From Castellaniella defragrans (GTDB taxonomy: Bacteria > Pseudomonadota > Gammaproteobacteria > Burkholderiales > Burkholderiaceae_B), in the NCBI RefSeq assembly GCF_014203015.1, contig NZ_JACHIB010000006.1, positions 78,305 to 142,304 of the forward strand: a stretch of 64,000 nt of DNA, given 5' to 3'. Below are positions 14,989 through 24,158 of this stretch, one piece after another. The position numbers and the translations under genes were made by a program. Position 1 is the stretch's first letter; the number at the start of each line of letters is the position of its first letter. Under the pieces are notes generated by a model. It saw only the letters and a program-made list of their open reading frames with translations. It was not told the origin of the DNA and did not search any database.

Positions 14989-15621
14989 ATGTCCATCGCC
15001 GATATCCGCCAGACCTACCAGAAATTCGAGCTGCTCGAATCCGCCGCCGCCGCCGACCCCTACACCCAGTTCGACCAGTGGTTCCAGCAGGCCCTGCACA
15101 GCGAGGTCCGCGAGCCGACCGCCATGACCCTGGCGACGACCGACACGGCCGGCCGCCCCTCGGCGCGCATCGTGCTGCTCAAGGACTTCGACGCCCGCGG
15201 CTTCGTGTTCTACACCAACTATCAGTCCCGCAAGGGCCTGGAGCTGGCCGCCAATCCCCAGGCCGCGCTGCTGTTCTTCTGGCCCGAGCTGGAACGCCAG
15301 GTGCGCATCGAAGGCCCCGTCAGCCCCGTCTCGGCGGCCGAGTCGGACGCCTACTACGCCAGCCGCCCCCTGGGCTCGCGCATCGGCGCCTGGGCCTCGC
15401 CCCAGAGCCGGCCGATCACGCACGAGGCCCTGGCCGGGCGCGTGGCCGAACTGACCCGGGAACTGGGCGACGATCCGGCCCGCCCGCCCCACTGGGGCGG
15501 CTACCGGCTGGAGGCGACCCGGGTCGAATTCTGGCAGGGCCGCCCTTCGCGCCTGCACGACCGGCTGGTCTACGCCCGCGACGCCGAAGGCGACTGGGCG
15601 CTCGGCCGCATCGCGCCCTGA
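14989..15621 (+). CDS. pdxH: Pyridoxine/pyridoxamine 5'-phosphate oxidase
   Basis: The 210-aa FMN enzyme oxidises PNP or PMP to PLP. It shows [34 protein letters not shown] (split by the FMN-binding RIVLLK region), the [11 protein letters not shown] motif and the C-terminal [17 protein letters not shown]...RLHDRLVY block, all family hallmarks. Length is normal. It lies 25 bp after the ChaC-like gene and 7 bp before the flavin reductase gene, in one operon. Confidence 0.96.
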   Translation: MSIADIRQTYQKFELLESAAAADPYTQFDQWFQQALHSEVREPTAMTLATTDTAGRPSARIVLLKDFDARGFVFYTNYQSRKGLELAANPQAALLFFWPELERQVRIEGPVSPVSAAESDAYYASRPLGSRIGAWASPQSRPITHEALAGRVAELTRELGDDPARPPHWGGYRLEATRVEFWQGRPSRLHDRLVYARDAEGDWALGRIAP

Positions 15622-15628
15622 AATCCCC

Positions 15629-16159
15629 ATGCGCTCGCAGCCTACGCCCGCCGATTTCCCGGCCCTGTTCTTCCGCTCGGCCCTGGGCCGGTTCCCCACC
15701 GGGGTCACCGTGATCACGGCGGAGCACCCCGAGACCGGCGCCCCCCTGGGGCTGACGATCAGCTCCTTCAGCTCGGTCTCGCTGGAGCCGCCGATGGTGC
15801 TGTGGACGCTGACGCACACGGCCGCCTCGCTGGCGGCCTTCCGCGCGCTGGACCGCTACGTCATCCACGTGCTGTCGGCCGGCCAGGTGGACCTGGCGCG
15901 CCGCTTCGCGCGGGGTCCGCAAGCGGAACGCTTCAGCGGCCTGGAACTGGAACGCGCGCCCAACGGCACCCTGATGCTGGCCGACAGCCGCTGCGCCGCC
16001 TGGTTCGAGTGCCACAACACCCAGCGCCACGAGGCCGGCGACCACACGATCTTCGTCGGCCAGGTGGAACACTGCCACCGCCAGCTGCTCTCGCCGCTGA
16101 TCTACCACGCGGGCGACTTCGAGCTGACGCCGGGCAGCGAACCCCTGTCCCGCAACTGA
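15629..16159 (+). CDS. Flavin reductase family protein
   Basis: The product is 176 aa with the split-barrel FMN-binding fold of NAD(P)H:flavin reductases. FRSALGRFPTGVTVITAEHP and GLTISSFSSVSLEPPMVLW are the usual FMN-contact segments, and HTIFVGQVEHC is the closing motif. Such proteins commonly feed reduced flavin to two-component monooxygenases, but no oxygenase partner is adjacent; proximity to pdxH may only reflect a shared fold class or operon history. Confidence 0.9.
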   Translation: MRSQPTPADFPALFFRSALGRFPTGVTVITAEHPETGAPLGLTISSFSSVSLEPPMVLWTLTHTAASLAAFRALDRYVIHVLSAGQVDLARRFARGPQAERFSGLELERAPNGTLMLADSRCAAWFECHNTQRHEAGDHTIFVGQVEHCHRQLLSPLIYHAGDFELTPGSEPLSRN

Positions 16160-16220
16160 ATCCACTCCCGCTTCCTCCCGGCGAACGGGCCGACATCGCG
16201 CACCGTCTCCCATCCACGCC

Positions 16221-17069
16221 ATGCACAACTACATCCTGACCCTCGCCTGCCCCGACCGCATGGGCATCGTCCACACCGTCAGCGGCTGGCTGCTGACGCA
16301 CCACGGCAACATCGTCCATGCCCAGCAGTTCGGCGATCCGGATTCGACGCACTTCTTCCTGCGCGTCCACTTCGCCCTGCCCGCCGCCGAGCCGGTCGAA
16401 GCCCTGGCCGCCGATTTCGCCGGCATCGCCGAACGCTTCGAGATGCAGTGCCAGTTCCACGACGCGGCCCGCAAGGCCCGGCTGCTGGTGCTGGTCAGCC
16501 GCCAGGGGCACTGCCTGAACGACCTGCTGTTCCGGGTGAGCGGCGGACAGATGCCCGCCGAGGTGGCCGCCGTGGTCTCGAACCATCCGGATTTCCGCGC
16601 GCTGGCCGAATCCCACGGCCTGCCCTTCCACCACCTGCCGGTGACGGCCGGCACCCGCGCCGCGCAGGAGGCGCGGATCCTGGAACTGGTCGAGCGCGAA
16701 CGGGTGGACCTGGTGGTGCTGGCGCGCTACATGCAGATCCTGTCGCCGGCGTTGTGCCGCGCCCTGCAGGGCCGCGCCATCAACATCCACCACAGTTTCC
16801 TGCCCGGCTTCAAGGGCGCGCGGCCCTACTACCAGGCGCACGCGCGCGGCGTGAAGCTGATCGGCGCGACGGCCCACTACGTGACCGAGGATCTGGACGA
16901 AGGCCCCATCATCGAACAGGACATCGAACGCGTGGACCACGCCATGGGCCCCGCCGACCTGACGCGCATCGGCAGCGACATCGAATCCGTGGTGCTGTCG
17001 CGCGCCGTGCGCTGGCACGTCGAGCACCGCATCCTGCTGAACGGCCGGCGCACGGTGGTGTTCCGCTGA
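16221..17069 (+). CDS. purU: Formyltetrahydrofolate deformylase
   Basis: The 282-aa enzyme hydrolyses 10-formyl-THF to formate and THF, balancing one-carbon pools. An N-terminal ACT domain (residues 1-80, YILTLACPDRMGIVHTVSGW) precedes a formyltransferase-like domain with the catalytic Asn-His pair in INIHHSFLPGF and Asp in YVTEDLDEGPII. Length is normal. The nearby box pathway releases formate, but this gene belongs to the preceding housekeeping group. Confidence 0.96.
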   Translation: MHNYILTLACPDRMGIVHTVSGWLLTHHGNIVHAQQFGDPDSTHFFLRVHFALPAAEPVEALAADFAGIAERFEMQCQFHDAARKARLLVLVSRQGHCLNDLLFRVSGGQMPAEVAAVVSNHPDFRALAESHGLPFHHLPVTAGTRAAQEARILELVERERVDLVVLARYMQILSPALCRALQGRAINIHHSFLPGFKGARPYYQAHARGVKLIGATAHYVTEDLDEGPIIEQDIERVDHAMGPADLTRIGSDIESVVLSRAVRWHVEHRILLNGRRTVVFR

Positions 17070-17138
17070 GGGGTGTTCCGCCGAGCCCCGCCGGGCGGGC
17101 CTCCCGGCGGCCGCGGGGCGGCGCGCGGCCGGCCCGGC

Positions 17139-17591
17139 TCAGGCCTTGCCGGACGGCACTTCCAGCTCGAACAGGCTGGTCGCCTCGACTTCCAGCACCT
17201 GGATGCCGTCCTGGTTGAACAGGCGCCAGGTCCAGCGGATGATGCCCAGGTCCTCGCGCGTGGACGACACGCGCTTGGAATCCACCGTGGCCTCCAGGCG
17301 CAGCTGGTCGCCCGGGCGCACCGGGTGCATCCAGCGCAGACGATCCAGGCCCGGCGAGCCGAACGATTCGGAATCGTGCAGGGCGGATTCCACGGCCATG
17401 CGCATGGCCAGGCCACAGGTCATCCAGCCGCTGGCGATCAGGCCGCCCCAGCGGCCCTGGCGGGCGCGCTCGGGATCGACGTGGAACCACTGGGGGTCGT
17501 AGGCGCGGGAAAAGGCCAGCATCTCGGCCTCGTTCACGGTGACCGGACCGTGATGGACCACTACGCCGGGTTCAAATTCCTTGAATTTCAT
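17139..17591 (-). CDS. MaoC-like (R)-specific hydratase/dehydratase
   Basis: The 150-aa hot-dog fold protein is predicted to hydrate an enoyl-CoA or act as an acyl-CoA dehydratase. The motif FSRAYDPQWFHVDPERA...GGLIASGW carries the Asp and His dyad of the family. The start MKFKEFEPG at 17591 is preferred to one ten codons upstream, which lies at the -10 element. It is adjacent to, and divergent from, boxR, so a role in the lower benzoyl-CoA route (for example dehydroadipyl-CoA hydration) is possible but inferred only from position. Confidence 0.88.
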   Translation of the reverse strand: MKFKEFEPGVVVHHGPVTVNEAEMLAFSRAYDPQWFHVDPERARQGRWGGLIASGWMTCGLAMRMAVESALHDSESFGSPGLDRLRWMHPVRPGDQLRLEATVDSKRVSSTREDLGIIRWTWRLFNQDGIQVLEVEATSLFELEVPSGKA

Positions 17592-17619
17592 GGCAGCCGC
17601 CCGATTGAAAGAAGGCCCC

Positions 17620-17625
17620 AATATA
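17620..17625 (-). promoter_or_regulatory. -10 element of the MaoC-like gene
   Basis: The reverse strand reads TATATT about 30 bp upstream of the ATG at 17591. It lies in an AT-rich boxR/MaoC spacer that contrasts with the GC-rich surroundings. Confidence 0.45.
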
Positions 17626-17671
17626 ATCGACTTTATCGGCGGCGTTTCTGTGATGAAATAAAATGCCTTTC

Positions 17672-17705
17672 CAGTGCTATCTTATTTCAAATTAGGCACT
17701 ATAAT
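17672..17705 (+). promoter_or_regulatory. boxR promoter -10 (TATAAT) with overlapping inverted repeat
   Basis: A perfect TATAAT at 17700-17705 lies about 68 bp before boxR. Immediately upstream is an AGTGC...GCACT inverted repeat (17673-17677 and 17696-17700) whose right arm touches the -10. The placement would suit an autoregulatory operator. No good -35 hexamer was found, consistent with a regulated or activator-dependent promoter. Confidence 0.45.
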
Positions 17706-17772
17706 ACATTAAGTCAACGCTGAAGCCGGTCGGCACGGGCCATCCGCCCCAGGCCGGCCCCTCCCCCGTCCC

Positions 17773-18681
17773 ATGCGCGACAGTCCCGAAAACGAAACCT
17801 CACGCCATGCCTTCCTGGTCGCCCTGGGCGAGCGCGTGCGCGCCTTGCGGGCGCGCCGGGGGCTCACCCGCAAGGCGACGGCGCTCGCCTCCAACGTGTC
17901 CGAGCGCCACCTCGCCAATCTCGAAAGCGGCGTGGGCAACGTCTCCATCCTGGTCCTGCTGCAGATCTCGCAGGCGCTGCGCTGCACGCTGGCCGAACTC
18001 ATCGGCGACGTGACCACGTCCAGCCCGGAATGGCTGCTGATCCGCGAACTGCTCGAATCCAAGGACGAGACCGTCCTGCGCAACGTGCGCATCGCCATCG
18101 GCGAACTGCTGGGCACGGGCGGCGAAAACGCCCAGCGCAGCTCCCGGATCGCCCTGATCGGCCTGCGGGGCGCGGGCAAGTCGACGCTGGGCAAGATGCT
18201 GGCCAGCGACCTGGGCTTCTCGTTCGTCGAGCTGAGCCGGGAAATCGAGAAATTCGCTGGCTGCAGCGTGGCCGAGATCCAGTCGCTCTACGGCATGAAC
18301 GCCTACCGCCGCTACGAACGCCGCGCGCTGGAAGAAGCCCTGCAGATCTATTCCGAAGCCGTGATCGCCACGCCGGGCGGCCTGGTGTCCGAGCCCTCGA
18401 CCTTCAACCTGCTGCTGTCCTACTGCACCACCGTCTGGCTGAAGGCCACGCCCGAGGACCACATGAAGCGGGTGATCGCCCAGGGCGACCTGCGCCCCAT
18501 GTCGGCCAATCCCGAGGCGATGCAGGACCTGAAGAACATCCTGGCGGGGCGGGCAGCGTTCTATTCCAAGGCCGAATTCCACATCAACACCAGCGAACAG
18601 CCCCTGCGCCAGACCTTCCAGCTCCTGCGCCAGACCGTCCGCACGGCCATCGACCCCCATCTCCTGGCCACGCCGCTCTGA
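17773..18681 (+). CDS. boxR: BoxR/BzdR-type benzoyl-CoA-responsive transcriptional regulator
   Basis: The 302-aa product has the diagnostic two-part architecture: an XRE-type helix-turn-helix (residues about 17-75, RKATALASNVSERHLANLE) joined to a shikimate kinase-like effector domain. The P-loop GLRGAGKST is at residues 130-138. In BzdR and BoxR proteins this domain senses benzoyl-CoA rather than phosphorylating shikimate, and the apo-protein represses the catabolic promoter. It is next to and convergent with boxA, and its likely targets include the boxC/DUF4863 divergent promoter region. Confidence 0.95.
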   Translation: MRDSPENETSRHAFLVALGERVRALRARRGLTRKATALASNVSERHLANLESGVGNVSILVLLQISQALRCTLAELIGDVTTSSPEWLLIRELLESKDETVLRNVRIAIGELLGTGGENAQRSSRIALIGLRGAGKSTLGKMLASDLGFSFVELSREIEKFAGCSVAEIQSLYGMNAYRRYERRALEEALQIYSEAVIATPGGLVSEPSTFNLLLSYCTTVWLKATPEDHMKRVIAQGDLRPMSANPEAMQDLKNILAGRAAFYSKAEFHINTSEQPLRQTFQLLRQTVRTAIDPHLLATPL

Positions 18682-18762
18682 GGCGGCGCGGGAGGCGCGC
18701 AAGCGCCCGGGAGCACCGGGCAGCGCGCTGGGCCGCGCCGGCCGCGCGCTCTTGCCGGCACA

Positions 18763-18801
18763 GGCCGCCGGCGCGGGCCGCCGGTGCGGGCCGCCGGCGC
18801 C
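18763..18801. repeat. Three tandem 13-bp GC repeats between boxR and boxA
   Basis: The unit GGCCGCCGGCGCG occurs three times with one or two changes. It overlaps the start of the hairpin at 18794-18815. Confidence 0.7.
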
Positions 18802-18815
18802 GATCCCGGCGCCGG
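18794..18815 (-). terminator. Hairpin directly after the boxA stop codon
   Basis: The arms CCGGCGCC and GGCGCCGG (8 bp, perfect) enclose a 6-nt loop and start two bases past the boxA stop. No T-tract follows, so it may protect the mRNA 3' end or cooperate with Rho rather than act as an intrinsic terminator. It could serve both convergent genes. Confidence 0.4.
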
Positions 18816-18817
18816 AC

Positions 18818-20095
18818 TCAGTAGGTCTCGAAATGCAGGCGGCCCTGCGCCTTCAGCTCGGCGTGCACGTCCGGCCAGCGCTGCCCGCCGGCCTCGACCA
18901 CGCTCCTGAGCGCGTCCAGGGAGCCCAGCTCCATGCCCTTGAGGCCGCAGACGTAGATGTGCGTCTCGGGCTGCTGCAGCAGCGCCCAGACGTCCTCGGC
19001 GCGTTCGCGCAGCAGGTCCTGGACGTAGCGCTTCGGCTGGCCGGGTTCGCGCGACAGGGCCAGGTTGATGTCGATGAAATCCTTGGGCAGCCGCATCAGC
19101 GGCCCGAAATACGGCAGCTCCCGCTGCGTCCGGGCGCCGAAGAACAGCATCAGCCGGCCGCGGTATTCGTCGGTCCGGGCCAGGCGGCGGCAGCGTTCGG
19201 TCATGGCGCGCATGGGGGCCGAGCCGGTGCCGGTGCAGATCATCAGCAGATTGGCCTCCGCCAGGTTCGGCATCAGGAAGGTGCTGCCCAGGGGCCCGAT
19301 GACCCGCACGCTGTCGCCCCGGCGCAGGTCGCAGAGATAGTTCGAGCACACGCCGCGCACCGCGCGGCCGTCGTAGTCCCGGGTGACGCGCTTGACCGTG
19401 ATCGACAGGTTGTTGTAGCGCGGCCGCTCGCCGTCCCGGGGGCTGGCGATGGAATACTGCCGCGCGTGATAGGGCCGCCCGCGGGCGTCCTCGCCGGGCG
19501 GGAAGATGGCGACGGACTGCCCTTCCAGGACGGGAAAGGGCAGCCGGCCGAAATCCAGCACGATGTGATGGATGTCGCTTTCCGCGCTGTCCTCGGTGAT
19601 CCGGTAGTTGCCCACCACGGTCGCCGTGGCGGCGTGCTGGTGCGTGTACAGGTTGACGTAGGGATGGGCGGCGGACCAGGGCGGCACGCTGGAACCCGCC
19701 GAGGTCGAGGGCGTGCCGTCCAGCACGGATTCCTCCGCGGCCTGCCCCGCGCCGTCCGCCGCGCGCGCCGCCTGCGCGCCGTCCTCGTCAGCGGCGTCTT
19801 CCTCCAGCCCTTCGGGCAGGGGCCGCTCCTCGGGCAGGGCGCTCCAGCCGAACTGCTCTTCGATCGGATAGGCCTCGTCGGCCAGCACCCGGATCCAGTT
19901 GTCGATCGCGCCCGTGGGGCACACCGGCAGGCAGGCCATGCAGCTGCGGCAGACGTCCGGCCGCACGACGTAGTTGCTGGCGTCGTGGGTGATGGCGTCG
20001 ATGGGACAGGCTTCCTCGCAGGAATTGCAGCGGATGCAGATTTCCGGATCGATCAGATGTTGTTTCATGACCGACGCTCGGGTCGCTACCGTCAT
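18818..20095 (-). CDS. boxA: Benzoyl-CoA 2,3-epoxidase reductase subunit BoxA
   Basis: The 425-aa iron-sulfur flavoprotein passes electrons from NADPH to BoxB. Two N-terminal 4Fe-4S clusters are ligated by C20-C23-C26-C30 and C49-C52-C55-C59 (CIRCNSCEEACP and CRSCMACLPVCP). A charged low-complexity linker (about residues 90-140) leads to a ferredoxin-reductase module: FAD-binding ARQYSIASPRDGE, GPLGSTFLMP, and NADP-binding MICTGTGSAP. The start at 20095 has GGGAG 7 nt upstream; an internal ATG nine codons later is an alternative. It is third in the boxCBA operon. Confidence 0.96.
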   Translation of the reverse strand: MTVATRASVMKQHLIDPEICIRCNSCEEACPIDAITHDASNYVVRPDVCRSCMACLPVCPTGAIDNWIRVLADEAYPIEEQFGWSALPEERPLPEGLEEDAADEDGAQAARAADGAGQAAEESVLDGTPSTSAGSSVPPWSAAHPYVNLYTHQHAATATVVGNYRITEDSAESDIHHIVLDFGRLPFPVLEGQSVAIFPPGEDARGRPYHARQYSIASPRDGERPRYNNLSITVKRVTRDYDGRAVRGVCSNYLCDLRRGDSVRVIGPLGSTFLMPNLAEANLLMICTGTGSAPMRAMTERCRRLARTDEYRGRLMLFFGARTQRELPYFGPLMRLPKDFIDINLALSREPGQPKRYVQDLLRERAEDVWALLQQPETHIYVCGLKGMELGSLDALRSVVEAGGQRWPDVHAELKAQGRLHFETY

Positions 20096-20150
20096 GATGA
20101 TTCTCCCGATTGGATGGGGGCCGCCCGCCACGCGGGCGGCCCGGCGGCGG

Positions 20151-21578
<1,428 letters not shown>

Positions 21579-21611
21579 GAGGTGTCTCCTTGGATGGGGG
21601 AAAGGCCTGGG

Positions 21612-23273
21612 TCAGACGCGGTTCCAGTCGAAATCCGCCTTCTCGCCCTTGCCGTACAGCTTCAATGCGCCTTTGTCTCCCGAGGCGTTCGGGCGATAGA
21701 AGATCCAGTTCTGCCAGGCCGTCAGGCGGCCGAACACGCGGGTCTCCATGGATTCCTCGCCGCCGAAGCGCAGATTGGCCTCCAGCCCGGTGAGGGCGTC
21801 GGGCGACAGCGCGGCCCGCTCCTCGACCAGCAGCCGGATCTCGCTTTCCCAATCCAGGCTGTCCACGGCGAAGGTGACCAGGCCCAGCGCCTCGGCCTGC
21901 GCGGCGGACAGCGGCGCGCCGGCCTGGCCGCGCACGGCCTCCAGCGGCGCCTGCTCGCCATGGAAGCGCGCCCGCAGGCGGCCCTGGCCGCTCACCATGG
22001 GGTAGTGGCCGAAGTTCAGCGTGGTCACGCCGACCGACGCCGGCGCGTCGGCGTCGGGGTCGTCCAGCATGTAGCTGCGGTCGCAGGCCAGGGCCACTTC
22101 CAGCAGGGTGCCCACGAAGCACGAGCCGGGCTCGATCAGGGCGAACAGGGAGCGGGACGTGACGTCCAGCCGCGCCAGCGTGCGCCGCAGCATGCCCAGG
22201 GTCTCGCGGACGAACCAGTGCCCGCCGGCGAAGCGCTGCAGCACCTCGTCGACCGCGCGGACGCGCTCCGGGTCGCCCGCGCTGCGGAACACCCAGGTGC
22301 CGATGTCGGGCTCGTTGGTCCTCAGCTGCAGGATCGCGTCGTCCAGTTCGCGGGCGAACGCCAGCGGCCACCAGTCGGCGCCCTGCGCCAGGATGCCCTC
22401 GATGCTGTCGGGCGTGCCGGCCTCGGGGCCGCGCAGCAGCCAGTAGGCGACGCGCTGCGCGCGGTCGATCCGCACCTCGACATGGCGATAGCCGAGGCTG
22501 TCGGGCCCGTCCGCGCGCGCCAGCGGCGTCAGCGGCACCCCCTTCCCGCCGGCCGGCCGGTCGCTGCCGGCGGCCAGCGCGCGCGCGCGCTGGCCGACTT
22601 CCTCATGGAAGCGGGCCGGCTTGACCAGGTCGTCGACCAGCCGCCAGGCCTTGGCGCGCTGGCCGCGGACGCCCTCGACGAGGGTGCAGAAGATGTCGGC
22701 ATGGTCGTGGCGGACCTTGCGCTTGTCGGTGACGCGCGTCAGGCCGCCGGTGCCGGGCAGCACGCCCAGCAGGGGCACCTCCGGCAGCGAGACCGACGAG
22801 GAGTTGTCGTCGATCAGCAGGATCTCGTCGCACGCCAGGGCGAGCTCGTAGCCGCCGCCGGCGCAGGCGCCGTTGAGCGCCGCGAGGAACTTCGGCCCGC
22901 CATGGCGGCTGGAATCCTCGATGCCGTTGCGCGTCTCGTTGGTGAACTTGCAGAAATTGACCTTCCAGGCATGCGAGGACAGGCCCAGCATGAAGATGTT
23001 GGCGCCCGAGCAGAAGATCCGGTCCTTCAGGCTGGTGATCACGACGGCGCCGACTTCCGGATGCTCGAAGCGGATCCGCTGCAGGGCGTCGTGCAGCTCG
23101 ATGTCCACGCCCAGGTCGTAGGAATTGAGCTTCAGCTTGTAGCCGGGCTTCAGCCCGCCGTCTTCGGCCACGTCCATGGCCAGGGTCGCGACGGGTCCAT
23201 CGAACGACAGGACCCAGTGCCGGTACTGGCTGGGGTCGGTGCGGAATTCGATGCGGGACGCGGCGTTCGTCAT
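21612..23273 (-). CDS. boxC: 2,3-Epoxybenzoyl-CoA dihydrolase BoxC
   Basis: The 553-aa enzyme opens the epoxidised ring, giving 3,4-dehydroadipyl-CoA semialdehyde and formate. Two crotonase-type halves are present; the N-terminal half has the oxyanion-hole region IFCSGANIFMLG and the downstream NGACAGGGYELALACD segment. Length fits BoxC (about 550 aa), well above simple enoyl-CoA hydratases. GGAG lies 8 nt before the ATG. It is the first gene of the leftward operon and carries the regulated promoter at 23340-23368. Confidence 0.97.
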   Translation of the reverse strand: MTNAASRIEFRTDPSQYRHWVLSFDGPVATLAMDVAEDGGLKPGYKLKLNSYDLGVDIELHDALQRIRFEHPEVGAVVITSLKDRIFCSGANIFMLGLSSHAWKVNFCKFTNETRNGIEDSSRHGGPKFLAALNGACAGGGYELALACDEILLIDDNSSSVSLPEVPLLGVLPGTGGLTRVTDKRKVRHDHADIFCTLVEGVRGQRAKAWRLVDDLVKPARFHEEVGQRARALAAGSDRPAGGKGVPLTPLARADGPDSLGYRHVEVRIDRAQRVAYWLLRGPEAGTPDSIEGILAQGADWWPLAFARELDDAILQLRTNEPDIGTWVFRSAGDPERVRAVDEVLQRFAGGHWFVRETLGMLRRTLARLDVTSRSLFALIEPGSCFVGTLLEVALACDRSYMLDDPDADAPASVGVTTLNFGHYPMVSGQGRLRARFHGEQAPLEAVRGQAGAPLSAAQAEALGLVTFAVDSLDWESEIRLLVEERAALSPDALTGLEANLRFGGEESMETRVFGRLTAWQNWIFYRPNASGDKGALKLYGKGEKADFDWNRV

Positions 23274-23336
23274 GATGCAGTCTCCATAAATCCATGAATC
23301 GGTGACATGAAAAATAATTCATCATGTCCAGTTTTT

Positions 23337-23368
23337 TGCATCATATTGCATGTTTTGATCGGAGTCAA
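23337..23368 (-). promoter_or_regulatory. boxCBA promoter with TGCA-N6-TGCA operator
   Basis: On the reverse strand TTGACT (23363-23368), a 17-bp spacer and TATGAT (23340-23345) form a good sigma-70 promoter. The direct repeat TGCA-N6-TGCA (23337-23350) covers the -10 hexamer. As I recall the BzdR literature, its operators contain TGCA direct repeats, so this is the predicted BoxR operator. Binding here would block RNA polymerase until benzoyl-CoA accumulates. The leader would be about 60 nt. Confidence 0.7.
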
Positions 23369-23490
23369 GAAGCGTGGGACACCTCGCTTTTTCCTGCCGT
23401 ATACATGCAGCTCCATCCACCCCAGAGGCACCCTGCCCCTGGATATGCAACATAATCCCATCAAGGAAAACCCTAGACTCGATCCAGATA

Positions 23491-23532
23491 TGCACTATAT
23501 TGCTTGACAGCGAAAAATAAAAATTTTAAGTT
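23491..23532 (+). promoter_or_regulatory. Promoter of the rightward benzoate operon with half-degenerate TGCA operator
   Basis: A consensus TTGACA (23504-23509) is followed after 17 bp by a poor -10 (TAAGTT, 23527-23532). TGCA-N6-TGCT (23491-23504) abuts the -35, the same layout as the boxC operator with one changed base. Regulation by BoxR is inferred. The 120 bp between the two operators also contain two further single TGCA words. Confidence 0.5.
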
Positions 23533-23571
23533 TGATCCATCCCGCACAACGAACCGCACGACGAACCGGAC

Positions 23572-24117
23572 ATGGACATGAGCAGCGACACGAGCACGGA
23601 TACGAGCAGGGACCCGGATACGGGCCCGACGGATACGGGTACGGACGGGGGCGTCGCGGCCCTGCACCGCCTGATCCGCCCCGTCACCGACTTCATCGGC
23701 GCGCGACCCCTGGACGCCGCCCTGGGCGAACGGCTGAACCGGCGCTTCCCGGCCGACGGCCCGCTTTACGCGCAGGTGCTGGACCTCTGCCGCGCGGGTC
23801 TGCGCGAAGGCTGGATCTGCCCGCGCGAGCACGGCGGCATCCGCTACGGCCGGGTCATCCCGCCCGACCAGGCCCTGGGCGGCTTCTCGGTGGACATCGT
23901 GCTCATGAAGGACATCGCCGGCCCGCGCCACCGCCATCCTCTCGGCGAGATCGACCTGATCCTGCCCGTATCCGGGCCGTCCGGGCCGGCGCGGTTCGAC
24001 GGCCATCCCGCCGGCTGGCTGGTCTACGGGCCGGATTCGGTCCACCGCCCCACGGTGTCCTCGGGCGAGGCCTTCGTGCTCTACCTCCTGCCCCAGGGGC
24101 AGATCGACTTCCACTGA
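23572..24117 (+). CDS. DUF4863 family protein (4-hydroxylaminobenzoate lyase-like)
   Basis: The 181-aa product resembles small proteins often found in box clusters and annotated as DUF4863 or hydroxylaminobenzoate lyase (PnbB-like). The core has WICPREHGGIRYGRV and a cupin-like HRHPLGEIDLILPV motif with two His and a Glu that could bind a metal. Residues 1-27 are a Ser/Thr/Asp repeat coded by near-repeats of GACACGAGC; an internal start may be used. First in the rightward operon, its role in benzoate metabolism is not established. Confidence 0.8.
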   Translation: MDMSSDTSTDTSRDPDTGPTDTGTDGGVAALHRLIRPVTDFIGARPLDAALGERLNRRFPADGPLYAQVLDLCRAGLREGWICPREHGGIRYGRVIPPDQALGGFSVDIVLMKDIAGPRHRHPLGEIDLILPVSGPSGPARFDGHPAGWLVYGPDSVHRPTVSSGEAFVLYLLPQGQIDFH

Positions 24118-24158
24118 CCCTCTCCAGGGCCCTCCCCACCCGACACCTCCCCACCACG

